Origin: Pseudoflavonifractor sp. | Lineage (GTDB): Bacteria; Bacteroidota; Bacteroidia; Bacteroidales; Muribaculaceae | Direction of reading: 5' to 3' | Assembly: GCA_023667145.1 (NCBI GenBank) | Contig: JAMPAQ010000001.1 | Span: 75,105 to 132,690 of the forward strand | DNA length: 57,586 nt | Part shown: in pieces, positions 1 through 11,411 of the stretch | Numbering within the stretch: position 1 is the first letter of the stretch | Layout of the letters: every line of letters begins with the position of its first letter | Notes under the pieces: model-generated | The model's database searches: none | What the model was told of the DNA's origin: nothing | The model's input: only the letters and a program-made list of their open reading frames with translations | Position numbers and translations under genes: made by a program

Positions 1-159
1 TATGTTTTCAGCAGGTTATGCAAAGAGGGCGTGCCATGAATTTTGACACACCCCCGTCATTTTTGGCAATCGGGATGTCAGCCGTGAATGTCAATCAGCG
101 AGATATAAACCGATGCCACTGGCCGATTGTTATTATCTTGTAACCAAAACTTAAGATGT

Positions 160-1044
160 ATGAAATCACGCGGTTTAATCATTATGGCGGCTGTCGGACT
201 GCTCCTGTCCACATCGACGGGATGTGTGTCAAACAAAAAGTTCTCGACCTTGCGCGACGAGCACGAGGCGCTCAAAAAGGAATATAACGCGTCACAACTT
301 GCGCTGACCGAGAGCCGAGCCAACAACAAGAGCCTTGAGGCAATGCTCACCGACGCAAGGCGCAACAACGAGGAGCTGAAGGCCAACTATGCGTCCCTGC
401 AAAACTCCCTCGACCGCAGCATACAGCAGAATACCCAGGGCAACGTCAACATCTCCAAACTGGTCGATGAAATCAACGCCTCCAACCGCTACATCAAGCA
501 GCTTGTCGAGGCCAAGTCAAAGTCCGACTCGCTCAACATGGTCCTGACCAACAACCTCACCCGCTCCTTGAGCCGCGACGAGCTACAGGAGGTCGATGTC
601 AAGGTGCTGAAAGGGGTGGTCTACATCTCGCTCGCCGACAACATGCTGTTCAAGTCGGGCAGCTATGAGGTCAACGACCGCGCAATGCAGACCCTCAGCA
701 AGATTGCCAAGATAATAAAGGACTACAACGACTATGACGTCCTCGTCGAGGGCAACACTGACGATGTCCCCATCTCCCGCACCAACATACGCAACAATTG
801 GGACCTCAGCGCCCTGCGTGCATCATCTATCGTCCAGATATTGCAAGACCGGTTTGGTGTCAACCCGTCGCGGCTGTCGGCAGCCGGACGCGGCGAATAC
901 AACCCCATCGCCGACAACAGTTCGGCGACAGGCCGTCAACGCAACAGACGCACCGAGATAATCATCACCCCCAAGCTCGACCAGTTCCTCGACCTTATCG
1001 ACAAGGCTCCCGAGACCGACGACACAGCTACCGTGACAAAATAA
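160..1044 (+). CDS. OmpA/MotB-like peptidoglycan-associated lipoprotein
   Basis: A 294-residue envelope protein predicted to tether the outer membrane to peptidoglycan. The ATG at 160 is chosen over an in-frame TTG 33 nt upstream because it begins a normal lipoprotein signal peptide (basic start, hydrophobic run, lipobox-like STGC, Cys22). Residues about 30-150 are charged and heptad-like and look like a coiled coil. The C-terminal 130 residues are an OmpA-like domain with the GNTDDVPI and NWDLSALRA motifs typical of OmpA/MotB peptidoglycan binders. It stands alone, with a strong hairpin after the stop. The partner in the envelope is unknown. Family assignment is firm; the exact role is inferred. 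Confidence 0.9.
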   Translation: MKSRGLIIMAAVGLLLSTSTGCVSNKKFSTLRDEHEALKKEYNASQLALTESRANNKSLEAMLTDARRNNEELKANYASLQNSLDRSIQQNTQGNVNISKLVDEINASNRYIKQLVEAKSKSDSLNMVLTNNLTRSLSRDELQEVDVKVLKGVVYISLADNMLFKSGSYEVNDRAMQTLSKIAKIIKDYNDYDVLVEGNTDDVPISRTNIRNNWDLSALRASSIVQILQDRFGVNPSRLSAAGRGEYNPIADNSSATGRQRNRRTEIIITPKLDQFLDLIDKAPETDDTATVTK

Positions 1045-1068
1045 AAGCCACGTTGCCACACATACGAC

Positions 1069-1110
1069 GAGACCCCGGTCACGCTGCCGATTGAGCGTGA
1101 CCGGGGTCTC
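1069..1110. terminator. Bidirectional hairpin terminator
   Basis: Perfect 17-bp inverted repeat (1069-1085 with 1094-1110, 8-nt loop) between the convergent OmpA-like and Dabb genes. U-tracts are weak on both sides, but position and stem strength argue for a shared terminator. Confidence 0.75.
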
Positions 1111-1133
1111 CGTATATCGTGGTTTGACAATCG

Positions 1134-1427
1134 TCAGAACTCGTAGTCGACACAGGCGCGTGCCTCCTTGTGTCCCGCGAGGAGCGCGGCGGCTGCGACA
1201 TGAGCCGGATGCTTGGCGTAGGTCTCGACATCGGCCATCGACGGCACAACGGCAGTCAGCACCACGTCCCAGTCCTCTGACGGATTCTCGTTGATGCCGA
1301 CCTCCATCGACTCCAGCACCTCTATCTGGCCGGGGAGGGCCATCAATGCGTCCTTGAACTTAGTGGCGACAGCCTTGCGCTCGGCATCGGTGCCACTCAA
1401 CTTAAATGTAACTATATGCTTTACCAT
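1134..1427 (-). CDS. Dabb (stress-responsive A/B barrel) domain protein
   Basis: A complete 97-residue protein of the Dabb family, small dimeric ferredoxin-like alpha-beta barrels. Visible signs are the start MVKHIVTFKL, the central GINENPSEDWDVVL stretch, and the YAKHPAHVA motif before the C-terminal strand. These proteins are often stress-associated or bind small ligands, but no substrate can be named. It lies 11 nt downstream of the ABC-F gene on the same strand, so the two are probably co-transcribed; whether they are functionally linked is unknown. Confidence 0.85.
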   Translation of the reverse strand: MVKHIVTFKLSGTDAERKAVATKFKDALMALPGQIEVLESMEVGINENPSEDWDVVLTAVVPSMADVETYAKHPAHVAAAALLAGHKEARACVDYEF

Positions 1428-1438
1428 ACCTCTGATAA

Positions 1439-3058
<1,620 letters not shown>

Positions 3059-3127
3059 TTACCTTGATATATGTCTTTATTGCAAAAACCGATATCCGTC
3101 ATCGGATGACCGATTGAAACCGGAGTG

Positions 3128-3135
3128 CAAAGGTA
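3128..3135 (-). promoter_or_regulatory. Promoter -7 box (TACCTTTG) for the ABC-F gene
   Basis: Matches TAnnTTTG on the minus strand, about 73 nt upstream of the ABC-F start. No clear TTTG lies at the -33 distance. Confidence 0.4.
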
Positions 3136-3206
3136 CGACTTTTTCCCGACATAACCACACATTCCGGCAGACCCAAGGTCAGGGAATTTTATGAGCGCAT
3201 ATAGAC

Positions 3207-3240
3207 GACACGGCGCGGGAGGCAAATCCCGCGCCGCGTC
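3207..3240 (-). terminator. Hairpin terminator after the PurF-like gene
   Basis: GC-rich 14-bp stem with one mismatch and a 6-nt loop (3207-3220 / 3227-3240), about 50 nt past the stop of the last gene of the gln-glt directon. The U-tract is weak. Confidence 0.6.
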
Positions 3241-3288
3241 TGATTAGAGTATATAGGAGTACAGATTAGCCTTTGTTACAGTGAAATG

Positions 3289-5175
3289 TCACCGCTTGTC
3301 AGCGTTGCCCTCATAGTAGTTGATGTAGGCACGGTTTACAAGCCGGTTGCCGCCGGGAGTCGGATAATCACCTGAGAAGTACCAGTCACCCGGACATCCC
3401 GGCACAGCCTCGTGCAATCCATCAAGGGTCTGATAAATTATCTCGACCTCAGCCTTGGTGCCGGCCGGCGTGAGCATCCGGGCAATCTTGTCAGAGATTT
3501 CCTTATCGGTAAACGGCGCATACACGGCCTTGACACAGTTCTTGACCTCATCGACGGGAAGTGATTCCTGTTCCTTGCAGCGCTCGTAGACCTCGTGCAA
3601 CAGGCTCTCGCGTCCCGACTCCATCAACAGTTCCACGGCGGCACGGAATGCGATAAACTCACCCATGCGTGACATGTCGATGCCGTAATAGTCGGGATAG
3701 CGCACCTGAGGCGACGATGACACGACCACAATCTTGCGCGGATGGAGACGGTCAAGCATACGCAATATCGACTGCCGCAGGGTCGTGCCGCGCACGATTG
3801 AGTCATCTATGACAACGAGATTGTCGCGGCCATTCTCTATCACACCGTATGTCACGTCATAGACATGGGCGGCAAGGTCATTGCGGCTCTCGCCCTCGGC
3901 AATAAACGTGCGCAACTTGATGTCCTTGATGACCATCTTTTCGCTCCGCAGCTTGCGCGACATTATCTCCATCACCCTCTCCTCGGTCAACACCCCGGCA
4001 CGGGATGCCTCCACTATCTCACGCGCCTTGCGCGAGTCGAGATAGCGCTCAAGGCCATCAATCATGCCATAGAAGGCAACCTCGGCGGTATTAGGTATGT
4101 AGGAAAAGACCGTGTGGTCAATGTCGTGGCCCACACTCGCGAGGATATCGGCAGTCAAGTTGCGGCCAAGCGCCTTACGCTCACGGTAGATGTCGGCATC
4201 GCTGCCACGCGAGAAGTATATTCGCTCAAACGAGCAGCGCTCGTTCCGTTCCTCCCCCAGCACGTCGGTCACCTCGACCTTACCGGCCTTGGTGACAATT
4301 ATGGCACTGCCGGGGGCCAGCTCATGAACATCACGGCGGGCGACATTGACCACAGTCTGTATGACAGGTCGTTCTGATGCCACCACCACAATCTCATCAT
4401 CACAATAATAGAATGCCGGGCGTATGCCGTGGGGGTCACGCAGGGTGAACATGTCGCCCGACCCTGTGGCACCACATATCACGTATCCTCCATCCCACTG
4501 TCTCGCGGCATCACAGATGACCCGGGTCATGTCGAGATTATCCTCTATGGCGCGACCGAGCGCCGGCTCATCGAGGGTGTCACGATAGTCCCTGTATAGC
4601 CGGTGGTTCTCCTTGTCGAGGGCATAGCCAAGCTGCTCAAGCAGCACGACCGTGTCACTGTAGATGCGCGGATGCTGTCCCTTGGCCACGATAGCCCGGA
4701 ACACCTCATCGACATTCGTCATGTTGAAATTGCCGCAAAGCAACAGATTGCGCGAGCGCCAATTGTTGCGTCGCAAGAACGGGTGGACATACGATATGCC
4801 ACTCTTGCCGGTCGTACTGTAGCGGAGATGGCCCATGTAGATTTCTCCGATAAACGGGGCATAGTTCTCGACCCACGCGCTGTCGTGACTGTCGATATCG
4901 GCATCGGCAATCTTGGTGCGCACCTCGGCAAAAATCTCCTGAATGGCGTTTGAGCCGAGAGCACGCTCGCGGTACACATACTCATGGCCGGGAACGCTGT
5001 GCAGCTTGACACAACCGAGTCCGGCGCCCTCCTGACCACGGTTGTGCTGCTTCTCCATCAACAGATAGAGCTTGTTGAGTCCATAGCAGTATGTGCCATA
5101 CTTCTCCTTATAGTATTCAAGCGGCTTGAGCAGGCGGATCATGGCGATGCCACACTCGTGTTTCAATGGTTCCAT
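3289..5175 (-). CDS. Amidophosphoribosyltransferase-like Ntn amidotransferase (long form)
   Basis: A 628-residue two-domain enzyme: an N-terminal class II glutamine amidotransferase with the nucleophile at Cys8 (HECGIAMIR, so a 7-residue propeptide must be removed) and a C-terminal phosphoribosyltransferase fold with the PRPP loop VVIDDSIVRGTT. It is about 120-150 residues longer than housekeeping PurF (about 470-510), with extra sequence in the amidotransferase half (about residues 70-115) and at the C-terminus. The expected chemistry is glutamine + PRPP to phosphoribosylamine. The segment RYPDYYGIDMS lacks the cysteine seen at that point in Fe-S PurF enzymes. It is the last gene of the glnN-gltB-gltD directon, so a role in nitrogen balance is plausible. 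True PurF function is not proven. Confidence 0.8.
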   Translation of the reverse strand: MEPLKHECGIAMIRLLKPLEYYKEKYGTYCYGLNKLYLLMEKQHNRGQEGAGLGCVKLHSVPGHEYVYRERALGSNAIQEIFAEVRTKIADADIDSHDSAWVENYAPFIGEIYMGHLRYSTTGKSGISYVHPFLRRNNWRSRNLLLCGNFNMTNVDEVFRAIVAKGQHPRIYSDTVVLLEQLGYALDKENHRLYRDYRDTLDEPALGRAIEDNLDMTRVICDAARQWDGGYVICGATGSGDMFTLRDPHGIRPAFYYCDDEIVVVASERPVIQTVVNVARRDVHELAPGSAIIVTKAGKVEVTDVLGEERNERCSFERIYFSRGSDADIYRERKALGRNLTADILASVGHDIDHTVFSYIPNTAEVAFYGMIDGLERYLDSRKAREIVEASRAGVLTEERVMEIMSRKLRSEKMVIKDIKLRTFIAEGESRNDLAAHVYDVTYGVIENGRDNLVVIDDSIVRGTTLRQSILRMLDRLHPRKIVVVSSSPQVRYPDYYGIDMSRMGEFIAFRAAVELLMESGRESLLHEVYERCKEQESLPVDEVKNCVKAVYAPFTDKEISDKIARMLTPAGTKAEVEIIYQTLDGLHEAVPGCPGDWYFSGDYPTPGGNRLVNRAYINYYEGNADKR

Positions 5176-5204
5176 ATAACAGGTAGTAGTTGTCTTATAG
5201 TAAA

Positions 5205-5237
5205 GAGGGCCGCACCCGCAGTCAGGGTGCAGCCCTC
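5205..5237 (-). terminator. Intercistronic hairpin between gltD and the PurF-like gene
   Basis: A 13-bp stem with one mismatch and a 7-nt loop, directly after the gltD stop codon and 30 nt before the next start. It could partly terminate or stabilise the upstream message and lower expression of the last gene. Confidence 0.5.
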
Positions 5238-5242
5238 ATGAT

Positions 5243-6673
5243 TTATTGCTTCTGCTGTTTTAGATATTCCTGTATACCCTCGGCGGCCTTGCGTCCCGAC
5301 GCGATGCACCTCACGACGAGTGACGCGCCGGTGGAGGCATCGCCGGCGGCAAAGACCTTGTCTACGCTGCTGCGCTGTGAGCCATCGACCTTGACATTCT
5401 TGCGACCGTCGGTCTCGACTCCGAGTTGCTCAAGCAGCCCCTCCTGTACAGGGTTGGTAAATCCCATGGCGAGCAGCACGAGCTCAGCCTTGATAGTGTC
5501 GGTCTTGCCCGTATGGACGAGATTCATGCGCCCGGTCTCGGGATCCTTTTCCCAATCGACCTCCTCGACCTCAACCTCAGTGACCTTGCCATCCTTACCT
5601 TTTATGACCTTGGTGTCAAGCAGCCAGCGGCGCTCACAGCCCTCCTCATGGGAGCTTGAGGTCTTTAATATCACGGGCCAGTAGGGCCACGGAGTAGCGG
5701 GATTCTCCCCTTCCGGCGGCTTGGGCATAATCTCAATCTGTGTCACCGACAGCGCCCCCTGACGGTTGGCGGTACCGACACAGTCACTGCCGGTGTCACC
5801 GCCGCCAATCACGAGCACGTGTTTCCCCTTTGCGCTGATACGCTCCCCGGTAGCCGGCTCGACACCGGCATTGACACGGTTTTGCTGCTGAAGCAGCTCA
5901 AGGGCAAAGTGGACTCCTTTCAGGTCACGACCCTCGACCTTCAGGTCTCGGGGAACGCCCGCGCCGATGGCCACGCAAACAGCATCATACTCCTTGAGTA
6001 TATCATCAGCCGATATCTCCTTCCCGACTTCGACATTATAGCGGAATTCGACCCCTTCCTCCTCCATGAGGGCGATGCGGCGGTCAATCACGTTCTTGTT
6101 GAGCTTAAAATCGGGGATACCAAATCTCAACAATCCACCTGCCGCCTCGCTCTTCTCAAAGACGGTCACCGAGTGGCCGCGACGGTTGAGCTGGTTGGCA
6201 CAAGCCAGTCCGGCGGGACCCGAGCCGATGACAGCCACTTTCTTGCCCGTGCGCTTGGCCGGTATGCGCGGGACAACATATCCCTCGGCAAACGCACGCT
6301 CCACTATGGCACATTCATTCTCGCGCACGGTGACAGGCTCATGAATCTTGTTGAGCACGCAGCCTTTCTCACAGAGAGCGGGACAGATGCGCCCGGTAAA
6401 CTCGGGGAAGTCATCGGTGGCGGTCAGCAATTCGTATGCGCCTTTTATATCATTCTTATACAGGCGGTCCTGCCATTCGGGCTGCTTGTTGCCAAGAGGA
6501 CAACTCCAGTGGCAGAACGGCACGCCACACTCCATGCACCGCGATGCCTGCAAGCGGCGGTCCTCAGGGTTGAGGGTCTGCTCCACCTCGCTGTAGTCAC
6601 GGACGCGGTCGGAGATCGGGCGATAGCCGGCCTCTTTTCTCTTTATCGTTAAAAACGCTTTAGGATTTCCCAT
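5243..6673 (-). CDS. gltD: Glutamate synthase, small subunit
   Basis: A 476-residue FAD and NAD(P)H-dependent subunit of GOGAT that passes electrons to GltB for glutamine + 2-oxoglutarate to two glutamates. The N-terminus carries the two Fe-S cysteine clusters CMECGVPFCHWSCPLGN and CPALCEKGC. A Rossmann FAD motif VIGSGPAGLACA follows near residue 150, and a second dinucleotide motif VIGGGDTGSDC near 290 binds NAD(P)H. Size is normal for GltD. It lies 57 nt downstream of gltB and is almost certainly in the same operon. Confidence 0.96.
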   Translation of the reverse strand: MGNPKAFLTIKRKEAGYRPISDRVRDYSEVEQTLNPEDRRLQASRCMECGVPFCHWSCPLGNKQPEWQDRLYKNDIKGAYELLTATDDFPEFTGRICPALCEKGCVLNKIHEPVTVRENECAIVERAFAEGYVVPRIPAKRTGKKVAVIGSGPAGLACANQLNRRGHSVTVFEKSEAAGGLLRFGIPDFKLNKNVIDRRIALMEEEGVEFRYNVEVGKEISADDILKEYDAVCVAIGAGVPRDLKVEGRDLKGVHFALELLQQQNRVNAGVEPATGERISAKGKHVLVIGGGDTGSDCVGTANRQGALSVTQIEIMPKPPEGENPATPWPYWPVILKTSSSHEEGCERRWLLDTKVIKGKDGKVTEVEVEEVDWEKDPETGRMNLVHTGKTDTIKAELVLLAMGFTNPVQEGLLEQLGVETDGRKNVKVDGSQRSSVDKVFAAGDASTGASLVVRCIASGRKAAEGIQEYLKQQKQ

Positions 6674-6730
6674 TTTATATATAGCGGTTTTTTGATGTCT
6701 GACATATAATTGATTAATCGCCGGAAAAAA

Positions 6731-9700
6731 TCAATCGCGCTCCATCTCGGCAATCTTGCGCTGCAATTTTTCCATCTTCTCGTCATGGAGTACCTTCTTG
6801 TATTCAAACGGCACTACCTTGATAAACTGGTTGACATACTCGTTCCAATTGTCAAGCATCATGCCGGCCAACGGACTGTGGGTATGCTTGTAGTGGTTGC
6901 CGATGAGACGGTAGAGCTCGCGGTTGTCGGCCATATCCTCTATGAGCGACAGCTCGACCATCTCCATGTTGCAGAAGTAGTCAAAGTCGCCGTTGGGATT
7001 CCACACGTAGGCCACACCGCCGCTCATACCGGCGGCAAAGTTGCGGCCTGTCGTTCCGAGTACTACGGTGCGACCACCTGTCATGTACTCGCAGCAGTGG
7101 TCACCGACCCCCTCGACCACGGCTGTGGCCCCGGAGTTGCGCACGCAGAATCGCTCGCCTACACGACCGTTTATGTATATCTCACCTGAGGTAGCGCCAT
7201 ACAGCAGCGTATTGCCCGCTATGATATTGTCCTGTGGGGCAAAGGTGGTACCTGATGGCGGCACAATCACAATCTTGCCGCCCGAGAGACCCTTACCGAC
7301 GTAGTCGTTGGCATCGCCCTCAAGACGGAATGTGATGCCGTGGGCAAGGAATGCTCCAAAGCTCTGACCGGCCGAACCCTTGAATGTACAGGATATGGTA
7401 CCGTCGGGCAGTCCGGCATTGCCGTACTTTTTGGCTACGACACCCGAGAGCATCGCACCGACAGAGCGGTCGGTGTTGGTAATCGGGAACTCAAGCTCGA
7501 CGGGCATCTCCGACTCGATGGCGGGATAGGAGCGGCTTATCAGCTTACGGTCGAGGACATCCTTGATGTCATGCTCCTGAGAGGTCACATTGATTATGGC
7601 ATTGGTGTCGCTCTCAGCCGGAGTATAGCATATCTTGGAGAAGTCGAGATGTGAGGTCTTGAACGAGTCATGCTCCGGCTTGACAGTGAGCAGGTCGCTG
7701 CGTCCGATAATCTCGTTGAGTGAGCGTACACCCATGTCAGCCATGGTCTCGCGTATCTCCTGGGCAAGAAACTTGAAGAAGTTTATCACGTACTCCGACC
7801 GTCCAACGAAGCGCTTGCGCAATTCCTCGTTCTGCGTAGCCACACCCACGGGACAAGTGTTCATGTGACACTTGCGCATCATCACGCAACCGAGAACGAT
7901 AAGCGCACTGGTGGCAAATCCATACTCCTCGGCTCCAAGCATCGACATGATGATGACATCGCGGGCTGTCTTGAGCTGGCCGTCGGCCTGAAGTTTCACC
8001 TGACCACGGAGATTGTTCAACACGAGTGTCTGCTGTGTCTCGGCGAGACCAATCTCGGTAGGAAGACCGGCATATCGTATCGAGCTAGCGGGAGACGCGC
8101 CCGTGCCACCCTCGCTACCCGATATGGTAATGAGGTCACTCTTGGCCTTGGCGACACCGGCGGCAATGGTGCCGACACCGCTCTCAGAGACGAGCTTCAC
8201 ACTCACACGGGCCTCGGGATTGACATTTTTCAAGTCGAAAATGAGCTGGGCAAGGTCCTCGATGGAGTAGATGTCGTGATGAGGAGGAGGTGATATGAGG
8301 GAGATACCGGGTATCGAGTGGCGTGTCTTGGCGATGATCTTGTCGACCTTGAAGCCCGGGAGCTGGCCACCCTCACCGGGCTTGGCACCCTGAGCGACCT
8401 TAATCTGTATCTCGTCGGCATTTACCAGATATTCGGCGGTGACACCAAAACGGCCTGACGCAACTTGCTTGATGGCGCTGCGTGCCGACGACCCGTCCTC
8501 ACGCGGTTTGAATCGCTCGGGATCCTCACCACCCTCGCCGGTATTGCTTCGTGCGCCGATGGCATTCATGGCGATGCCAAGAGCCTCGTGGGCCTCGCGG
8601 CTGATCGAGCCAAACGACATGGCGCCGGTGACAAAGCGCCGCATGATGTCCTCGATAGGTTCTACCTCATCGATAGGTATCGGAGTACCCTTCTTGAAGT
8701 CGAGGAAGTCACGGATAAATATCGGCTCGGGCTTGTTGTCGACAAGCGACGTGAACTCCTTGAATTTCTTATAGCTGCCAAGACGGGTGGCAAGTTGGAG
8801 AGTCGCGATGGTCTCGGGATTCCAGGCATGGCGCTCGCCATCCTTGCGGAATGAGTATTGACCGATATGGCGTAACGGTGCCACCGTATCAAACTCCTCC
8901 GAGAATGCCACCTCGTGGCTCGTAAGGATGTCACGCGACAGGTCGGCAATGTCTATACCGCCAATCTTGGTAGTGGTGTTGCCGAAGTATTCACGGCTCA
9001 TATCCTCCGATATACCGAGAGCCTCAAAGAGCTGAGCGCCCTTATAGCTCGTCAGCGTGGATATACCCATCTTTGACATCACCTTGAGCAGGCCCTTGTC
9101 AATAGCCTTGATATAATTCTTTACCGCAGTGTGGAAGTCAAGCTGTATCTCCTTGCGCTTCACGAGGTCGTCGATCACGGCAAATGCGAGATAGGGGTTG
9201 ACAGCGCTTGCGCCGTAACCCGACAGCAGGGCAAAGTGCATAACCTCGCGGGCATCGGCGGTCTCGATGATGAGGGCCGTCTGCACACGCTTCTTGCAGT
9301 CAATCAGATGATGGTGCACAGCCGATGTCGCCAGCAGCGAGGGTATCGGGGCATTTTCAGCATCAATCCCGCGATCGGAGAGCACAATATAGTTGCAACC
9401 CTCGTCAACAGCCTTCTCGGCCTCCTCACAGAGACGTGTGATGGCCTTACGCAATCCCTCGGCGCCCTCGGCCACGGGGAAAGTCATGGCGAGCTTGCGG
9501 GTATTGAATCCCTTGTAACGCAAGTTACACAATATATCGAGTTCCTGGTTGGTAAGTATCGGACGCTTGAGTTCGACCATCTTACACAACTCGGGACTCG
9601 GGGTCATCAGATTCATGTCGATGGCACCGATGTAGCTGTCGAGGCTCATCACAAGCTCCTCGCGCAACGGGTCAATCGGAGGATTTGTCACCTGGGCAAA

Positions 9701-11239
9701 ATGCTGACGGAAATAATTGAACAGCAACTGCGGCTCGCCACTCAACACGGCAAGCGGCGTATCGTTACCCATCGAGTTGACCGGCTCCTTGCCATCGACC
9801 ACCATGGGAGTTATAATCTTCTCGACCTCCTCGCGGTTGTAATAGAACGCGTGGAGCAGACGCGAGAAATTCTCGACCTCGTTGTTGACCTTGCGGCCAC
9901 TGCTTATCTTGTCGAGTTTAATGCGGTTTTTGGCAAGCCAGTCACGATAAGGGAACTCGGTGGCGAGCATCTCCTTGAGCTGCGCGTCATGATAGACCTC
10001 GCCTTTCTCCATATCGACCATGAGCATCTTGCCGGGACGGAGACGGCCTTTCTCCTTGACCTCGCCGGCCTCAAAGGCGAGTACACCCATCTCCGAGGCG
10101 ATGACCATGGTGTCATTGTTGGTCACCAGGTAACGGGCAGGACGGAGACCGTTGCGGTCGAGCATACCGCCGGCATAACGGCCATCACTGAACAGCAACG
10201 TCGCGGGGCCGTCCCAAGCCTCCATGAGGATTGAGTGGTATTCGTAGAATGCCTTCAATTCAGGCGATATGGGGTTCTTGTCATTGAAGCTCTCGGGGAC
10301 GAGCATCGCCAACGCGTGAGGCAGGCTCATGCCACCCATGACAAAATACTCAAGGGCGTTGTCGAGCGACGCGCTGTCGCTCATATTGGGCTGCAATATC
10401 GGGGTCACGTCATTGTCGCCAAACGACTCGGGATGGAGCATACACTCGCGAGCCTTCATCCACATGCGGTTACCCTGGATGGTATTAATCTCACCATTGT
10501 GTCCCAACATACGGAAAGGCTGGGCCAGCGACCAGGTCGGGAAAGTGTTGGTACTGAAACGCGAGTGCACCAGCGCCATACCGGTGGTGAAATGGGGATT
10601 CATCAGGTCGGGGAAATAGTAGCGCAGCTGTAGCGACGACAACATTCCCTTGTAGACGATATTCTTGGAAGACAGCGAGACGATATAAAACTCATCCTTA
10701 CCGGCAATCTGCGACTCGGCAATCTTCTTCTCAATCTTCTTGCGCAATATATAGAGACGCGGTTCGAGCGGGTCATTGCTTTTCTCATCGGCAATGAATA
10801 TCTGCTTGATGTCAGGCTCGGCGGCACGCGCCACCACACCGAGCTGGTCGCTGTTGGTGGGGACATCGCGCACGGGGAGCAGTGTCAGCCCCATCTCGAT
10901 TGACTCGCGTTCAATTATGTCAAATATAATCTGCTGTGACTCCTCGTTCTTGGGGAGAAACACGAGACCGCTGCCATAGCGGCCTTTCTCAGGGACAGCT
11001 ATACCCTGCAACAATATAAACTCATGGGGTATCTGCACCATTATACCGGCACCGTCGCCGGTCTTGGGGTCGGCACCCTCGGCGCCACGGTGAACCATGT
11101 GCTCAAGCACCTGGAGTCCCTTTTCGACAAGCTGGTGGGATTTCACTCCCCGGATGTTGACCAAGAGCCCCACTCCACACGCGTCTTTCTCATAGCGCGG
11201 GTCATAGAGGCCCTGTGATTTTGGCATTCCTTTTTGCAT
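6731..11239 (-). CDS. gltB: Glutamate synthase, large subunit
   Basis: A 1502-residue full-length GOGAT alpha subunit. It has an N-terminal class II amidotransferase domain whose nucleophile is Cys21 in DACGVGLL (the first 20 residues are a propeptide), a central domain, the FMN/3Fe-4S synthase domain with the cluster MMRKCHMNTCPVGVAT, and the C-terminal glycine-rich GXGXG-type helix domain. Ammonia made from glutamine is channelled to 2-oxoglutarate. The first ATG is preferred: an AAGGAA lies about 9 nt upstream of it, while the next in-frame ATG (11227) has AAGGA directly against it. It follows glnN after a 172-nt spacer that could hold an internal promoter or attenuator. Confidence 0.97.
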   Translation of the reverse strand: MQKGMPKSQGLYDPRYEKDACGVGLLVNIRGVKSHQLVEKGLQVLEHMVHRGAEGADPKTGDGAGIMVQIPHEFILLQGIAVPEKGRYGSGLVFLPKNEESQQIIFDIIERESIEMGLTLLPVRDVPTNSDQLGVVARAAEPDIKQIFIADEKSNDPLEPRLYILRKKIEKKIAESQIAGKDEFYIVSLSSKNIVYKGMLSSLQLRYYFPDLMNPHFTTGMALVHSRFSTNTFPTWSLAQPFRMLGHNGEINTIQGNRMWMKARECMLHPESFGDNDVTPILQPNMSDSASLDNALEYFVMGGMSLPHALAMLVPESFNDKNPISPELKAFYEYHSILMEAWDGPATLLFSDGRYAGGMLDRNGLRPARYLVTNNDTMVIASEMGVLAFEAGEVKEKGRLRPGKMLMVDMEKGEVYHDAQLKEMLATEFPYRDWLAKNRIKLDKISSGRKVNNEVENFSRLLHAFYYNREEVEKIITPMVVDGKEPVNSMGNDTPLAVLSGEPQLLFNYFRQHFAQVTNPPIDPLREELVMSLDSYIGAIDMNLMTPSPELCKMVELKRPILTNQELDILCNLRYKGFNTRKLAMTFPVAEGAEGLRKAITRLCEEAEKAVDEGCNYIVLSDRGIDAENAPIPSLLATSAVHHHLIDCKKRVQTALIIETADAREVMHFALLSGYGASAVNPYLAFAVIDDLVKRKEIQLDFHTAVKNYIKAIDKGLLKVMSKMGISTLTSYKGAQLFEALGISEDMSREYFGNTTTKIGGIDIADLSRDILTSHEVAFSEEFDTVAPLRHIGQYSFRKDGERHAWNPETIATLQLATRLGSYKKFKEFTSLVDNKPEPIFIRDFLDFKKGTPIPIDEVEPIEDIMRRFVTGAMSFGSISREAHEALGIAMNAIGARSNTGEGGEDPERFKPREDGSSARSAIKQVASGRFGVTAEYLVNADEIQIKVAQGAKPGEGGQLPGFKVDKIIAKTRHSIPGISLISPPPHHDIYSIEDLAQLIFDLKNVNPEARVSVKLVSESGVGTIAAGVAKAKSDLITISGSEGGTGASPASSIRYAGLPTEIGLAETQQTLVLNNLRGQVKLQADGQLKTARDVIIMSMLGAEEYGFATSALIVLGCVMMRKCHMNTCPVGVATQNEELRKRFVGRSEYVINFFKFLAQEIRETMADMGVRSLNEIIGRSDLLTVKPEHDSFKTSHLDFSKICYTPAESDTNAIINVTSQEHDIKDVLDRKLISRSYPAIESEMPVELEFPITNTDRSVGAMLSGVVAKKYGNAGLPDGTISCTFKGSAGQSFGAFLAHGITFRLEGDANDYVGKGLSGGKIVIVPPSGTTFAPQDNIIAGNTLLYGATSGEIYINGRVGERFCVRNSGATAVVEGVGDHCCEYMTGGRTVVLGTTGRNFAAGMSGGVAYVWNPNGDFDYFCNMEMVELSLIEDMADNRELYRLIGNHYKHTHSPLAGMMLDNWNEYVNQFIKVVPFEYKKVLHDEKMEKLQRKIAEMERD

Positions 11240-11411
11240 AATCTGTTTTTCCTTATACTTTAATAAAACCGTCGGAGACCCGGCTCCGGCTACTACCTAA
11301 GAACTTACAAAATACCAAACGGAATTTTTCCATTCCCGGGGTCGGGCCTCCGGCGGATATTACCAACTGTTACTATATTTATTTGTCAGCCTACACTGTG
11401 GTACCATCAGC

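Noticed and set aside
5819-6652. Long plus-strand frame opposite gltD
   Set aside because: Shadow of gltD: same reading register effect, no family features.
9131-10234. Long open frame on the plus strand inside gltB
   Set aside because: It is antisense to an unambiguous 1502-residue glutamate synthase; long antisense frames are expected in GC-rich genes with strong third-position bias.
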